The notes: a model not told the origin generated them from the sequence alone. A stretch of DNA of 64,000 bases from Lachnospiraceae bacterium (GCA_009780115.1 WRAQ01000002.1:62001-126000); one strand, 5' to 3'; positions 1 to 8,127 are shown, numbered from the stretch's first letter. Made by a program: numbers and translations.

Positions 1-1250
1 TCCCGGGCGACGATAACTTTTTGCTGGTTCCCCCCCGACATACTACGGGTAGGGGTACGCCCGCCCTGCCCGCTGCGGATATCGAATTTCTCAATTAACT
101 CATCAGCATATTCATATATTTCATTAAAGCGTAAAAAGCCGTTTTTTTGGAAACGCGGGGTATGATATGTTTGCAAGACAAGGTTATATGCCAAGTCATA
201 ATCAAGAATCAGACCGTGGCGATGCCTGTCCTCCGGAATATGCGCCATTCCTTCATTACTGCGGGTACGCACCGAAACCCGGGAAATATCCTTACCCGCA
301 AGCAAAATCGTACCCTCGTCAGGCGGCCGGATGCCGGTCAAGGCATAAACCAACTCACTTTGGCCATTGCCGTCAATCCCGGCGATACAAACAACCTCAC
401 CAGAACGGACTTTAAATGAAACATTATTAACCGCCGCTTTTCCATGGGTTTTGCTGTGAACAGATAAATCCTTGACTTCCAGTACAACTTCTTTCGGTTC
501 GGCTTCGGATTTTTCCACGATAAAATTAATCTTACGTCCGACCATCATCTCTGAAAGTTGTTCAACGTTGGCAGATGCGACATCAACCGTGCCGATTAAA
601 CAACCTTTACGTAAGACGGTACAACGGTCAGCAACTCGTTTAATTTCGGCTAATTTATGCGTAATAAAAAGGATGGATTTTCCTTCCGAAGTTAACCCTT
701 TCATAATATCCATCAAATCATCAATTTCTTGCGGGGTTAAGACAGCGGTTGGTTCGTCAAAGATGAGAATTTCGTTTTCACGGTAAAGCATTTTGAGGAT
801 TTCAACCCGTTGTTGCATACCAACGGTGATATCAGATATATAAGCATCGGGATCAATTGCCAGCCCATATTGTTCAGACAATTCAACGACACGGGCGCGG
901 GCTTCTTCCATATGTAAAAAACCGCGTTTTGTCGTTTCCATACCAAGGACGATATTTTCGAGAACGGTAAAATTTTGAACTAATTTGAAATGTTGATGAA
1001 CCATGCCAATCCCTAAACGTGTCGCATCGTTGGGGCCATTAATACTTACTATTTCCCCATTTTTATTTATGACACCACTGTCAGGTTGATACAACCCGAA
1101 AAGGATGCTCATCAGCGTGGATTTACCGGCTCCGTTTTCGCCAAGAAGCGCATGTATTTCGCCGCGGCGCAAATCCATTGAGATGTCGTCATTGGCAATG
1201 ATTCCGGGAAAAGCTTTGGTAATTCCTTTCATTTCTATAACTGTTTCCAT
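1..1250 (-). CDS. BMP/PnrA-type nucleoside ABC transporter, tandem ATP-binding protein (3' end beyond window)
   Basis: This is the ATPase of a simple sugar/nucleoside importer of the YufO/NupA type, with two nucleotide-binding domains in one chain. Starting at the ATG at 1250, domain 1 has Walker A GENGAGKST, a VGMQQR signature and Walker B ILIFDEPTAVLTPQE. Domain 2 shows the SGGNQQK signature close to the window edge. A GGAAGG ribosome site lies 5 bases upstream of the ATG. The gene follows the substrate-binding lipoprotein at 1450-2517, so the pair is one importer, probably for purine nucleosides. The permease genes should lie beyond base 1. The reading frame is still open at the window edge. 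Confidence 0.93.
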   Translation of the reverse strand, partial: METVIEMKGITKAFPGIIANDDISMDLRRGEIHALLGENGAGKSTLMSILFGLYQPDSGVINKNGEIVSINGPNDATRLGIGMVHQHFKLVQNFTVLENIVLGMETTKRGFLHMEEARARVVELSEQYGLAIDPDAYISDITVGMQQRVEILKMLYRENEILIFDEPTAVLTPQEIDDLMDIMKGLTSEGKSILFITHKLAEIKRVADRCTVLRKGCLIGTVDVASANVEQLSEMMVGRKINFIVEKSEAEPKEVVLEVKDLSVHSKTHGKAAVNNVSFKVRSGEVVCIAGIDGNGQSELVYALTGIRPPDEGTILLAGKDISRVSVRTRSNEGMAHIPEDRHRHGLILDYDLAYNLVLQTYHTPRFQKNGFLRFNEIYEYADELIEKFDIRSGQGGRTPTRSMSGGNQQKVIVAR

Positions 1251-1449
1251 AATAGCCTTCCAATAACTTGGGAAGAATGGTGTCTCTCAAGCATTCTTCC
1301 CTAAACGAAGTTTTAGCTTTTGGAATCAACGCTCGCGTTGATTTGGTTGCAGGTTCCAATGAAGCAAACTTAGAAAACCTTTTCTCGTTATAATCCCCCG
1401 CACCCAAGCGGAAATCACGCATGAACACGGGGGAATGTACAGTTCTTGA
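1251..1449 (-). other. Hairpin-rich spacer between bmpA and the ABC ATPase gene
   Basis: This 199-bp spacer holds no convincing gene but has three inverted repeats. GGGAAGAATG pairs with CATTCTTCCC at 1270-1301, AATCAACGC pairs with GCGTTGATT at 1324-1343, and CCCCCG pairs with CGGGGG around 1394-1432. Spacers of this kind between a binding-protein gene and its ATPase gene often uncouple expression by partial termination or by protecting the upstream mRNA. That role is inferred here. No long T-run follows any of the stems. Confidence 0.5.
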
Positions 1450-2517
1450 TTAGTTCTGGTCGTTTACTACTACTGCGCTAGTCGGAATGTCGGTCGGAGC
1501 CATTTCAGTATTATTATTTACTACTACTGCACCGCTAACGATTTTTTCGAAGATTACATCATAATCGGCTTGTGAAAATGTATTAAACTTGGAAGTAGCC
1601 ATTGGCAATCCAACACCCATATTCGAAGCTGAATATATCCGGGTCTGCCCTCCGGCGAACGTACCATTATAGAAAGATTCAACACTGTCATATACGGATT
1701 GGGTTAAAAGTTTCAAAGCGCTGGTAATGACCGTATCTGACAAACCGGATTGGTCAGTGTCAACACCGATAACAAACTGTCCGGCATTTTCTGCAGCAGG
1801 GACGACCGAGAAGAAGATACCGCCGCCGGCAACGAAAATAACTTCTACGCCGTCATTGTACCAAGCTGCTGCCCTGGTCTGGATTTCGGGGGCAGGGCTA
1901 AATGTCCCGGTATAAAAATAGTTGATATTAATTGAATCTTCAGGTAAACCAAGTTCTTGAGCTGCGTATTCGGCACCCTGAACAAAACCATGTCCGAAAC
2001 GGACAACGGGAGGTACTGCCATCCCGCCCATATAGCCAAGATTGCGATAACCATCCATTACCGCTGCATAACCGGCAAGGAAACCGGACTGGTCTTCAGC
2101 GTAGAAAATGCTGACAACGTTGTCGCCGACACGTCCTTCAAAATTGTCCCAGTCGCCATTATTCGGTGAACCGTCAAGCAAAACGAATTTGACATCAGGG
2201 TAACGGTCCTGGGCAACAAAGATTGGGACTTCAAATAAGAAACCGGGGGTTACGATAACTTTCGCGCCGCCTTGAACGGCAAGGTCGATAGCGTTAAGAT
2301 AAGCATCGTCGGCTTCATCGGCAGGTTGATAATACTTGTGAGAAATTTTGTTTTCTTTGGCATATTTCTCAAGACCTTCCCATGAACCTTGATTAAAAGA
2401 ACCATCATCGATAGTACCATAATCGGTAATTAACGCTAACTCAAACTCTTCTGCGCCGCAAGCAACAAGGGTAAATGCCATTGCGAGGGTTAATAATAGT
2501 GCAAAAAACTTTTTCAT
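1450..2517 (-). CDS. bmpA: BMP family substrate-binding lipoprotein (PnrA/BmpA-like)
   Basis: This is the extracytoplasmic receptor of the importer, anchored by lipid. From the ATG at 2517 the protein has 355 residues. A type II signal peptide ends in lipobox LVAC with Cys20. The family body follows, with ALITDYGTIDDGSFNQGSWEG near the N terminus and GVDTDQ toward the C terminus. In the BMP family these segments form the two lobes that bind purine nucleosides. The start is chosen because an AGGAGG site lies just upstream; a longer in-frame start would place 12 extra residues before the signal peptide. The gene is followed by the matching ATPase. The precise ligand cannot be read from the sequence. 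Confidence 0.93.
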   Translation of the reverse strand: MKKFFALLLTLAMAFTLVACGAEEFELALITDYGTIDDGSFNQGSWEGLEKYAKENKISHKYYQPADEADDAYLNAIDLAVQGGAKVIVTPGFLFEVPIFVAQDRYPDVKFVLLDGSPNNGDWDNFEGRVGDNVVSIFYAEDQSGFLAGYAAVMDGYRNLGYMGGMAVPPVVRFGHGFVQGAEYAAQELGLPEDSININYFYTGTFSPAPEIQTRAAAWYNDGVEVIFVAGGGIFFSVVPAAENAGQFVIGVDTDQSGLSDTVITSALKLLTQSVYDSVESFYNGTFAGGQTRIYSASNMGVGLPMATSKFNTFSQADYDVIFEKIVSGAVVVNNNTEMAPTDIPTSAVVVNDQN

Positions 2518-2571
2518 TTCTTTCCTCCTGTAAACTACTATATGTAGTGCCAATTATTCATTTCAAGGACA

Positions 2572-2600
2572 AGCATATCATAAATTTAGCGCAATGTAAA
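2572..2600 (-). promoter_or_regulatory. Probable sigma-A promoter of the bmpA operon
   Basis: On the minus strand TTTACA (-35) is separated by 17 bases from TATGCT (-10). The predicted start gives a leader of roughly 50 nt before the bmpA ribosome site. No purine-riboswitch fold was recognised in it. A small ACTAC/GTAGT palindrome lies between the promoter and the ribosome site. Confidence 0.55.
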
Positions 2601-2619
2601 TCAATAACAAGTGTTATTT

Positions 2620-3189
2620 TTATACAGTTAAGCCATGTGAATTATCATTCCCGCCTCGTAACCCCTGGAAAAATTCTGATAACATCATTGTACACTGCTC
2701 TTCCATTACCCCCCTTATCACTTCGGCCTGGTGGTTAAACTCCGGCATTTCAAGGATATTTAGAACCGAACCCGCGCAACCGCTTTTGGGGCTCATGCTA
2801 CCAATCACCACTTTCGGAATCCGTGCCTGTATGATAGCACCGGCACACATTTGGCACGGCTCAAGGGTCACATACAAAACGCAATTATCCAAGCGCCAGT
2901 CACCGATTATTTTATTTGCTTTGCGGATTGCCGTGATTTCAGCGTGGGCAAGCGATGTTTTATCAGTATTACGGCGGTTATAACCAGTGCTGATTATCTG
3001 GCCGGGGGCCAGGCTGGTTTTGTGCTTTGCCGTTGCGATATCCTCGGCCTTGCGCCGGTTTTCCGGATTAGCATGAGGGCTTCCGGCATAAATAATCACG
3101 CAGCCAATCGGCACCTCACCGAGGCGGGCGGCTTTCTTTGCCTGCTTGATAGCGGCGGCCATATATTTTTCATGGGATAAGTTTGGCAT
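2620..3189 (-). CDS. tadA: tRNA-specific adenosine deaminase (TadA family)
   Basis: TadA deaminates A34 to inosine in tRNA-Arg(ACG). The zinc-dependent cytidine/adenosine deaminase signature is complete: HAE at residues 82-84 (His82 ligand, Glu84 proton shuttle) and PCQMC at 111-115 (Cys112 and Cys115 ligands). The protein has 189 residues against about 150-165 for most TadA proteins. The excess is a charged insertion at about residues 34-64, between the first strand and the ISTGYN segment. An AAAGGAAA ribosome site precedes the ATG. A general nucleoside deaminase of the same superfamily remains possible, and the nearby nucleoside importer fits either role. Confidence 0.85.
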   Translation of the reverse strand: MPNLSHEKYMAAAIKQAKKAARLGEVPIGCVIIYAGSPHANPENRRKAEDIATAKHKTSLAPGQIISTGYNRRNTDKTSLAHAEITAIRKANKIIGDWRLDNCVLYVTLEPCQMCAGAIIQARIPKVVIGSMSPKSGCAGSVLNILEMPEFNHQAEVIRGVMEEQCTMMLSEFFQGLRGGNDNSHGLTV

Positions 3190-3224
3190 CTTTATTTCCT
3201 TTGGATGATGTAATATAATATGAT

Positions 3225-3402
3225 GATACCAGGGTCAAAAGGTCATGATTTTCATGCTTGCATGAAAAATCATGACTTTGGGACCCGCCAAACACGAGGA
3301 AGTAGCCCTGGCGGGGCGGATTCCTCGTGGTTGTAGGACTGCGGGAATGCGAAGTATGGAGCAGTCCGTAGGTATCTGGGGTCAAAATACCTTTTGACCC
3401 CA
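3225..3402. repeat. Composite palindromic element with GATACC...GGTATC and GGGTCAAAAGGT...ACCTTTTGACCC arms
   Basis: This intergenic stretch is almost entirely inverted repeats. AAGGTCATGATTTTCATG pairs imperfectly with CATGAAAAATCATGACTTT (3239-3280). ACGAGGAA pairs with TTCCTCGT, GGACTGC with GCAGTCC, and GGGGTCAAAA with TTTTGACCCC (3379-3402). The outer parts (GATACCAGGGTCAAAAGGTC and GCAGTCCGTAGGTATC) are echoed in reverse orientation at 45427-45473. It looks like a non-coding mobile or structured element. No transposase is present. Confidence 0.6.
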
Positions 3403-3415
3403 ACATCATATAGTA

Positions 3416-3508
3416 TAACATGATTTCTAAAGAAATCATGCCCTCCGGGGGATGCGCACTAATACTGCGCTGATATAATGTCTTAACGACATTATATCAT
3501 AATTTCTA
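3416..3508. repeat. 92-bp palindromic repeat, copy 1
   Basis: This copy matches the one at 10660-10752 along its whole length. Shared parts are an ATGATTT...AAATCAT hairpin, CCCTCCGGGG, GATGCGCACTAA, ACTGCGCTGATATAATG and TCTTARCGACATTATAT. The last part forms a second hairpin, ATATAATGTC against GACATTATAT. It ends just before the ribosome site of the nrdG-like gene, so that gene may be expressed through or from this element. Confidence 0.75.
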
Positions 3509-3527
3509 AAATCTGAAGCAGGTGATA

Positions 3528-4220
3528 ATGAAAATCGGCGGATTAACCAAAACTACATTATTGGATTATCCCGGCAACGTCGCGGCGGCTATCTTTACTC
3601 ATGGTTGTAATTTCCGGTGCCCTTTTTGCCATAACGGTGATTTGGTAATCGGAAACATTACTGATTCTGATTTAATCGCCGAAGAAGAAATCATCGATTT
3701 TCTGGCAAAAAGAAAAAATGTGTTGACCGGCCTTTGTATCAGTGGCGGGGAGCCAACAATACAGCCGGATTTGGCCGATTTTATTCGAATGGTAAAAAAA
3801 ATGGGTTATCTGGTGAAGCTTGATACCAACGGCTACCGGCCTGAAGTGCTTGAAAATTTAATAAAAGAAAAGTTGCTTGATTATATTGCGATGGATATAA
3901 AAAATACTAAAGAAAAATATAACCTGACTTGTGATTTAAAGGATATTTCGTTTGAAAAAATAGAAACTTCGGTCGAATTAATCAAAAAATCCGGCCTTTA
4001 TCATGAATTTCGCACCACTGTCGTAAAGGAGTTACATACAATAGATGATTTAATTTCAATTGGCCGGCGGCTTAGTAGCAATGATTGGTATTTACAGCCG
4101 TTTGAAGCTAATGATAAGGTCTTAAAAGAGGGTTATTCGTCATATACAGAGATAGAAATCACCGCTTTTAGCGAAATATTACAAGCACAGGGAATTGCGG
4201 TGAAAGTCCGGGCTGTGTAA
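3528..4220 (+). CDS. nrdG: Anaerobic ribonucleotide reductase activating protein-like radical SAM enzyme (NrdG2 type)
   Basis: A radical SAM enzyme of the glycyl-radical activase group. The [4Fe-4S] motif CxxxCxxC is visible as CNFRCPFC (Cys27, Cys31, Cys34). It is preceded by LLDYPG, which is characteristic of the NrdG2 subgroup, and followed by the SAM-binding segment ISGGEPT. The length of 230 residues is normal for the group. The start at ATG 3528 is preferred because AGGTGAT sits just before it; GTG 3522 is an in-frame alternative. No nrdD is present here, so the partner reductase must lie elsewhere. Activation of another glycyl-radical enzyme cannot be excluded. Confidence 0.85.
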   Translation: MKIGGLTKTTLLDYPGNVAAAIFTHGCNFRCPFCHNGDLVIGNITDSDLIAEEEIIDFLAKRKNVLTGLCISGGEPTIQPDLADFIRMVKKMGYLVKLDTNGYRPEVLENLIKEKLLDYIAMDIKNTKEKYNLTCDLKDISFEKIETSVELIKKSGLYHEFRTTVVKELHTIDDLISIGRRLSSNDWYLQPFEANDKVLKEGYSSYTEIEITAFSEILQAQGIAVKVRAV

Positions 4221-4256
4221 ATGTGAAATAGAATCAAAGAAATGTATAAATGCGAG

Positions 4257-4285
4257 TTGACAATCATCTTTAAACATCTTATACT
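4257..4285 (+). promoter_or_regulatory. Near-consensus sigma-A promoter of the SRP RNA gene
   Basis: TTGACA at 4257-4262 and TATACT at 4280-4285 are separated by exactly 17 bases. The predicted transcription start is about 4291-4293, at the first base of the SRP RNA helix. This is the strongest promoter seen in the window, as expected for a stable RNA gene. Confidence 0.85.
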
Positions 4286-4291
4286 AAAAAA

Positions 4292-4432
4292 ACCGTGGCA
4301 TCCTTTGTGCGCGGCCGGGTCTTACGCAATAAGAGTCTGTGAATCGTGTCAGGTTGGGAACAAAGCAGCACTAAACGGAAATTCTTATGTGCCGTAAGGG
4401 TGCCTGGCTATAAACGCTCAGGGGGTGCCCGG
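4292..4432 (+). ncRNA. ffs: Signal recognition particle RNA (small bacterial type)
   Basis: The conserved SRP RNA tip is recognisable at 4346-4374 as GTGTCAGGT, GGGAACAAAG and CAGCACTAA. This matches the GGTC-GGAA-AGCAGC loop signature bound by Ffh. Flanking segments pair: CTTACG..ATAAG at about 4320 with CTTATGTGCCGTAAG at about 4384-4398, and GGCATCC at 4298-4304 with GGGTGCC at 4398-4404 or the later GGGGTGCC. At about 140 nt or less it lacks an obvious Alu domain, unlike the roughly 270-nt Bacillus form. The 3' end is approximate. Confidence 0.85.
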
Positions 4433-4568
4433 TATATATAAAGAATCAAGATATATGAGTTTCATTTTACCGGCAAAACAGACGACCTGTATTTTTAGCC
4501 ATCTGTTCGCGCTTGTTAAATTCGATATTCAGTTTTGATTAGATTAATTGTAGGGCTTTACTTTCTTT

Positions 4569-4880
4569 TTAATAATTCAAAAAATGTTCATGTTCAAGAA
4601 CGAATAAGCTGCCAGCGGTTTCTGCTACTGCCCATTGCGCCGGTCCTGGAGCTTGATGTGTGGCATTTTGAGAATTAGTTTTTACTCTAGCCCTAGCTGC
4701 TTCATGCCTATTGCTATGCCGGGTAACATAAACGTAAGAAGGAGTGAAACTGCCTCTGTCTTCGTCTAAAAATTGCCACGCATTAAAGCTGCCAGAACCA
4801 CTTCCTACTGCAGCGAAAGCTGAAATGTTTGCCGAAAGCAATAAGACTACCGCTATAATTAAAACCCATTTCTTCTTCAA
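4569..4880 (-). CDS. Lactococcin 972-like bacteriocin precursor
   Basis: A 103-residue secreted protein with a Sec signal peptide: MKKKW, a hydrophobic stretch at 6-17 and an AFA cleavage site near 21-23. The predicted mature part of about 80 residues has no Cys. It shares with lactococcin 972 the order SN-x-H, a Thr/Asn-rich middle, a small-residue-QW-A motif (AQWAVAETAG at 81-90) and an aromatic C-terminal tail (HFLNY). The start is TTG at 4880, supported by AAAGGAGG upstream. The two genes before it (ABC ATPase and large membrane protein) are the known companions of this bacteriocin family. Identity rests on weak sequence resemblance plus that context. Confidence 0.7.
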   Translation of the reverse strand: MKKKWVLIIAVVLLLSANISAFAAVGSGSGSFNAWQFLDEDRGSFTPSYVYVTRHSNRHEAARARVKTNSQNATHQAPGPAQWAVAETAGSLFVLEHEHFLNY

Positions 4881-4913
4881 ATTTTTTCCTCCTTTCTAAA
4901 TTATTTTCGTGCT

Positions 4914-5543
4914 TTATATCGTTATCACGCGGTCACAATAGGCGCCAATACCGTAATCGTGTGAAACAATAACAACCGTTTTTCCTGATGAATGAAGTTT
5001 TTTCAAATGACTTAAAACAGTTTTTTTATTATCAGTATCCAAAGAAGCGGTTGGTTCGTCAGCAAAAATAACCGAGCAATCCTTTAAAAGTATTTTGGCA
5101 ATCGCAACGCGCTGTTGTTCACCACCGGAACATTCAAACACTTTTTTGCCGATAAAATCATCGCTTAACCCGACGTTTTCTAAAGCTTGCTTGATTAACA
5201 AATGTTTATCTTTCGCTTTTTTGGATTGCAATTGCTTAACAAGGGCGAGGTTATCAAAAATTGTTTCATTGTCTATCAAGCCGAAATTTTGAAATACAAA
5301 CCCGATTTTTTCACTTAATAATTTCCTTTTTTGCCGTTCAGTAGTAACCGGCTGATTATCATATAAAATTTTTCCGCCCCCTACATTTTCAATTAAACCC
5401 AAGATATTAATTAGAGTTGTTTTACCCGAGCCGGATTTTCCCATCACAGCTACTATTTCACCGGAATTAATTTCCAAATCAAATTTATCGAATATCACCT
5501 GTTTGCCAAAATTCTTAGACATATTTTTAAGTTCTATTTTCAT
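4914..5543 (-). CDS. ABC transporter ATP-binding protein, lactococcin-972 group
   Basis: A single ATPase domain of 209 residues of the LolD/MacB-like type. Walker A is GKSGSGKT (35-42). The signature is CSGGEQQR (138-145), with Cys in place of the usual Leu. Walker B is VIFADEPTASLD (158-169), and the H-loop lies in VIVSHD. The start at ATG 5543 follows AAAGGAGG; a longer start at 5573 adds ten poorly supported residues. It lies 33 bp before the bacteriocin gene and downstream of the membrane protein at 5650-7683. In lactococcin 972 loci this ATPase works with the membrane protein in export and immunity. Confidence 0.85.
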   Translation of the reverse strand: MKIELKNMSKNFGKQVIFDKFDLEINSGEIVAVMGKSGSGKTTLINILGLIENVGGGKILYDNQPVTTERQKRKLLSEKIGFVFQNFGLIDNETIFDNLALVKQLQSKKAKDKHLLIKQALENVGLSDDFIGKKVFECSGGEQQRVAIAKILLKDCSVIFADEPTASLDTDNKKTVLSHLKKLHSSGKTVVIVSHDYGIGAYCDRVITI

Positions 5544-5621
5544 CTCAATAATCCTCCTTTCAAATGTTTGCAAACTTTTGAGCTAATACGGAACAAAGTT
5601 CCGCTGGGCGCAAATTTGCCG

Positions 5622-5646
5622 GTTGAAAGAATTATATTCTTTCAAC
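5622..5646. other. Perfect palindrome between the membrane-protein and ATPase genes
   Basis: GTTGAAAGAAT and ATTCTTTCAAC flank a 3-base centre, and GGAAC-aaa-GTTCC lies further along at 5590-5602. The palindrome begins 4 bases after the membrane-protein stop codon. It has no T-run on the minus strand, so it is more likely an mRNA processing or stability hairpin than a terminator. Confidence 0.5.
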
Positions 5647-5649
5647 TTT

Positions 5650-7683
5650 TTACCTTAACTTTTCCGCAAAGTTTCTCATCCGGTAATTAGTCACACACCA
5701 CAAGATTAATACATTAAAAGCAAAATATATTCCGATAACCGTCAGTAATTCCCTAAAGTCCATTTTCACAAAGTATAATAAGATTACTTCGGCAAGGAAC
5801 AAGAGAATAAAACAAGTTATTAACTCGTCCTTTATCAAGGCAAAAGTAGTTTTGCCCTCACATTTTAAGACCGCATAACGCTTTTCATTAATCTCACAGT
5901 TTAAAACCGCAATCAAATAGGAGTTAGCCCCAATCGCAAGGATAGTTGCTAAAAATATCGGTAAAAAATTTTTCAATGAATATTGCACAAACATAACTTT
6001 AAAAGTTTGATACTGGCTCATTACTGATTCGATTATACTTTCCGGAATGGTATCAAAATGTAAACATAGTTCATCATAAAATAATTGTGCTTCATTTTTA
6101 TCTCCCAAATATGTGAAATATGTACTTGTTGATAAATTAACCCCGAAAGAATCGCTTACTATAATAATCGCATTTGAAATATTAATTCCATTGTGAATAA
6201 ATAACCAAGGGTCAATAACCGCAAACTTTTGCCAAGGATAAATAATCTCCTCATAACTTCCATATCTTGTATACCAATAATTTCTCATTATATTAGAGAT
6301 TTGCTCCTGAAGATGGGCTAAATTTTCAGGTATTAGAATGTAGGGCATATTTGTAAGTTCAGTAGCCAATTCTTCAGAAATATACTGCCGCACATAATTT
6401 TTTGTAGCCTCAAAAATGTTAATTTCTTTTCGTCCTATTTTGATTGGTTCAAACATCCTGACTTCAATCATGTTATTCTCTGCACGTAAATATTCATGCA
6501 TTTTTTTTGCACCTTCAATTCCAATATCACTATAAGCAATATACTCTGGTTTTATGCTCCAACCATAATACAAATTTTCAATTCGGGTCAAATACTGCTT
6601 TTCATTGATAATCATGAAAGAAAATCGCCCAATAAGCCCAGCACCTTCAATTACTGTTCCAGTAGCAAAAATAATCAGTAATAGCATTACTATGTAATTA
6701 AGGAGTTTTTGCTTCTTTAAATAATTTTTACCTTTTAATGCCAGATTAGGGTTAATTAATAATATAGCGATAAAAGAAATAAAACTAAAACCAAATATAC
6801 TGATTATTAAGGCTATATTAGGCGTAAATAATAAATTAAGAAATAATCGGGCATTATTTAAACTGGTCTTAATATAAAGTAAATACATAATGATATTTGT
6901 CGTGAGAGATGTTAGCAAAATTAACCCTGCATAACCAAGAACATACTTTTGGTAAAGATACCCGTTTCCATATCCTTCAAGTTTTAGAATCTGAATTTTT
7001 TTAGTCTGCTTGATTATCATAATATTAAGCCCGATAATAACCAGCATTCCGGTGAGGATGGCAAAAATTGAATGAATACGGTCAAGCGATACCTCTACCC
7101 GATGGCGATGCCCCCTAGCTGTTGAGATAATCAAATCTGGATATAATGCCCGCAAATCAGCCGCAAAAGCGTGATATATTTGTTCCGCCCCATCAGCATA
7201 TGTAAAAAGATAATAAGGAATATATATAGATTTGTTTTGATTGCTAAAATCGCTCAAATGATATAGTTTAAGGCTATTATTTCTAATTGGGTTGAAAATC
7301 AGGCCTTTTTTTTCACCATCATTGCTGTAATAATAATCGCCAAGGTTAATTGCAGTAAGTTTACCCTTAGTCAGATAAACATTGTCAAAATAATAAGAGT
7401 CCTCGGTATAAGCCCAAACGATTAATTCCGGATGTCCTTGATGATTTAGATATAATCTTTGATAGCAATATAAGTCATATTCATTTAACAACCTCATTAG
7501 ATTAATCTGAAATCCTTCTGTTTCATCCACACTTAACTCACCGGCTACTGAAATTTCATATGAATATTCGCCGGGATAAAAATCGAAAAATCTCTGGGTT
7601 ACATGATGGTCATAGAATAATAACGCAATTTGAAAAATGAAAAAACTCGCGCAGATTGTTAAGATAATTAGTATTTTTTTCAT
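5650..7683 (-). CDS. Bacteriocin-associated integral membrane protein (DUF1430-like), export/immunity
   Basis: A 677-residue protein with an N-terminal membrane anchor (MKKILIILTICASFFIFQIA) and a large extracytoplasmic region of about 180 residues. Several membrane spans come in the middle (about 215-345), then a second large extracytoplasmic region, then three C-terminal spans. This FtsX-like plan and the adjacent ATPase match the putative immunity/exporter membrane protein of lactococcin 972 loci. The start at ATG 7683 follows AAAGGAC; a start at 7719 would add 12 residues. The gene is first in the three-gene operon, whereas the precursor is first in Lactococcus. The function is inferred from family and context. 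Confidence 0.7.
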   Translation of the reverse strand: MKKILIILTICASFFIFQIALLFYDHHVTQRFFDFYPGEYSYEISVAGELSVDETEGFQINLMRLLNEYDLYCYQRLYLNHQGHPELIVWAYTEDSYYFDNVYLTKGKLTAINLGDYYYSNDGEKKGLIFNPIRNNSLKLYHLSDFSNQNKSIYIPYYLFTYADGAEQIYHAFAADLRALYPDLIISTARGHRHRVEVSLDRIHSIFAILTGMLVIIGLNIMIIKQTKKIQILKLEGYGNGYLYQKYVLGYAGLILLTSLTTNIIMYLLYIKTSLNNARLFLNLLFTPNIALIISIFGFSFISFIAILLINPNLALKGKNYLKKQKLLNYIVMLLLIIFATGTVIEGAGLIGRFSFMIINEKQYLTRIENLYYGWSIKPEYIAYSDIGIEGAKKMHEYLRAENNMIEVRMFEPIKIGRKEINIFEATKNYVRQYISEELATELTNMPYILIPENLAHLQEQISNIMRNYWYTRYGSYEEIIYPWQKFAVIDPWLFIHNGINISNAIIIVSDSFGVNLSTSTYFTYLGDKNEAQLFYDELCLHFDTIPESIIESVMSQYQTFKVMFVQYSLKNFLPIFLATILAIGANSYLIAVLNCEINEKRYAVLKCEGKTTFALIKDELITCFILLFLAEVILLYFVKMDFRELLTVIGIYFAFNVLILWCVTNYRMRNFAEKLR

Positions 7684-8127
7684 TTTTTCACTCTGTCCTT
7701 TCGTATATAATTTTATCATGAGTACTGTATTGATTTTTTTAATTATATATGATATTAGATATTAAGTCAAGTATATACATCAATAATATATATATTTATA
7801 TTTTATTTCCGTGATTTAATAATAACTTATTATATTTTCTAATCACACTTTGCTTTATGTTTCTTTATTTCGTCATAAATCGACATGATATGTCATATAA
7901 TATATATTAAGCGAGCCTTACATGATATAACTGATTTTTTTATAAAAGGCATTAATTTAATTAAAAGAAATTTAAATCACCATCAAAAAAATGATGTTCG
8001 ATATTTATATAAATCATATGATATTTATTTAAATCATGTATTGAAAAGCAATTACTGTAAACATGTTGAAGGCTCTTAACATTGATATAAATACAAAGTT
8101 ATTTGTTCGATTTACATATAAGAAACC
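7684..8127. other. AT-rich 444-bp intergenic region
   Basis: This stretch is strongly AT-rich and lies upstream of the bacteriocin-type operon and downstream of the gene ending at 8128. It contains the promoter at 7742-7770 and several short imperfect palindromes such as ATGATATTTA / TAAATCAT around 8010-8040. A 64-codon open frame at 7885-8079 has no ribosome site and low-complexity codon content, so it is not called. No RNA gene was recognised. Confidence 0.6.
7742..7770 (-). promoter_or_regulatory. Sigma-A promoter of the lactococcin-972-like operon
   Basis: On the minus strand TTGACT is separated by 17 bases from a perfect TATAAT. It lies about 60 bases before the membrane-protein start codon and reads into all three genes of the locus. 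Confidence 0.75.

Noticed and set aside
1189..1428. 79-codon minus-strand open frame between bmpA and the ATPase gene
   Set aside because: It runs through the hairpins and overlaps the start of the ATPase gene; no ribosome site or family resemblance.
2518..2619. Purine riboswitch before bmpA
   Set aside because: The leader predicted from the 2572-2600 promoter is too short and lacks the conserved purine-aptamer loops.
3170..3439. 89-codon minus-strand open frame across the palindromic zone
   Set aside because: The translation is of inverted-repeat DNA and overlaps the start of tadA; there is no ribosome site.
4292..4432. T-box or riboswitch in the nrdG downstream region
   Set aside because: The GTCAGGT...GGGAAC...AGCAGCACTAA signature and its own consensus promoter identify SRP RNA instead.
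7885..8079. 64-codon open frame in the AT-rich gap
   Set aside because: No ribosome site, Ile/Asn/Lys-dominated content expected from AT-rich noncoding DNA, and no recognisable family.
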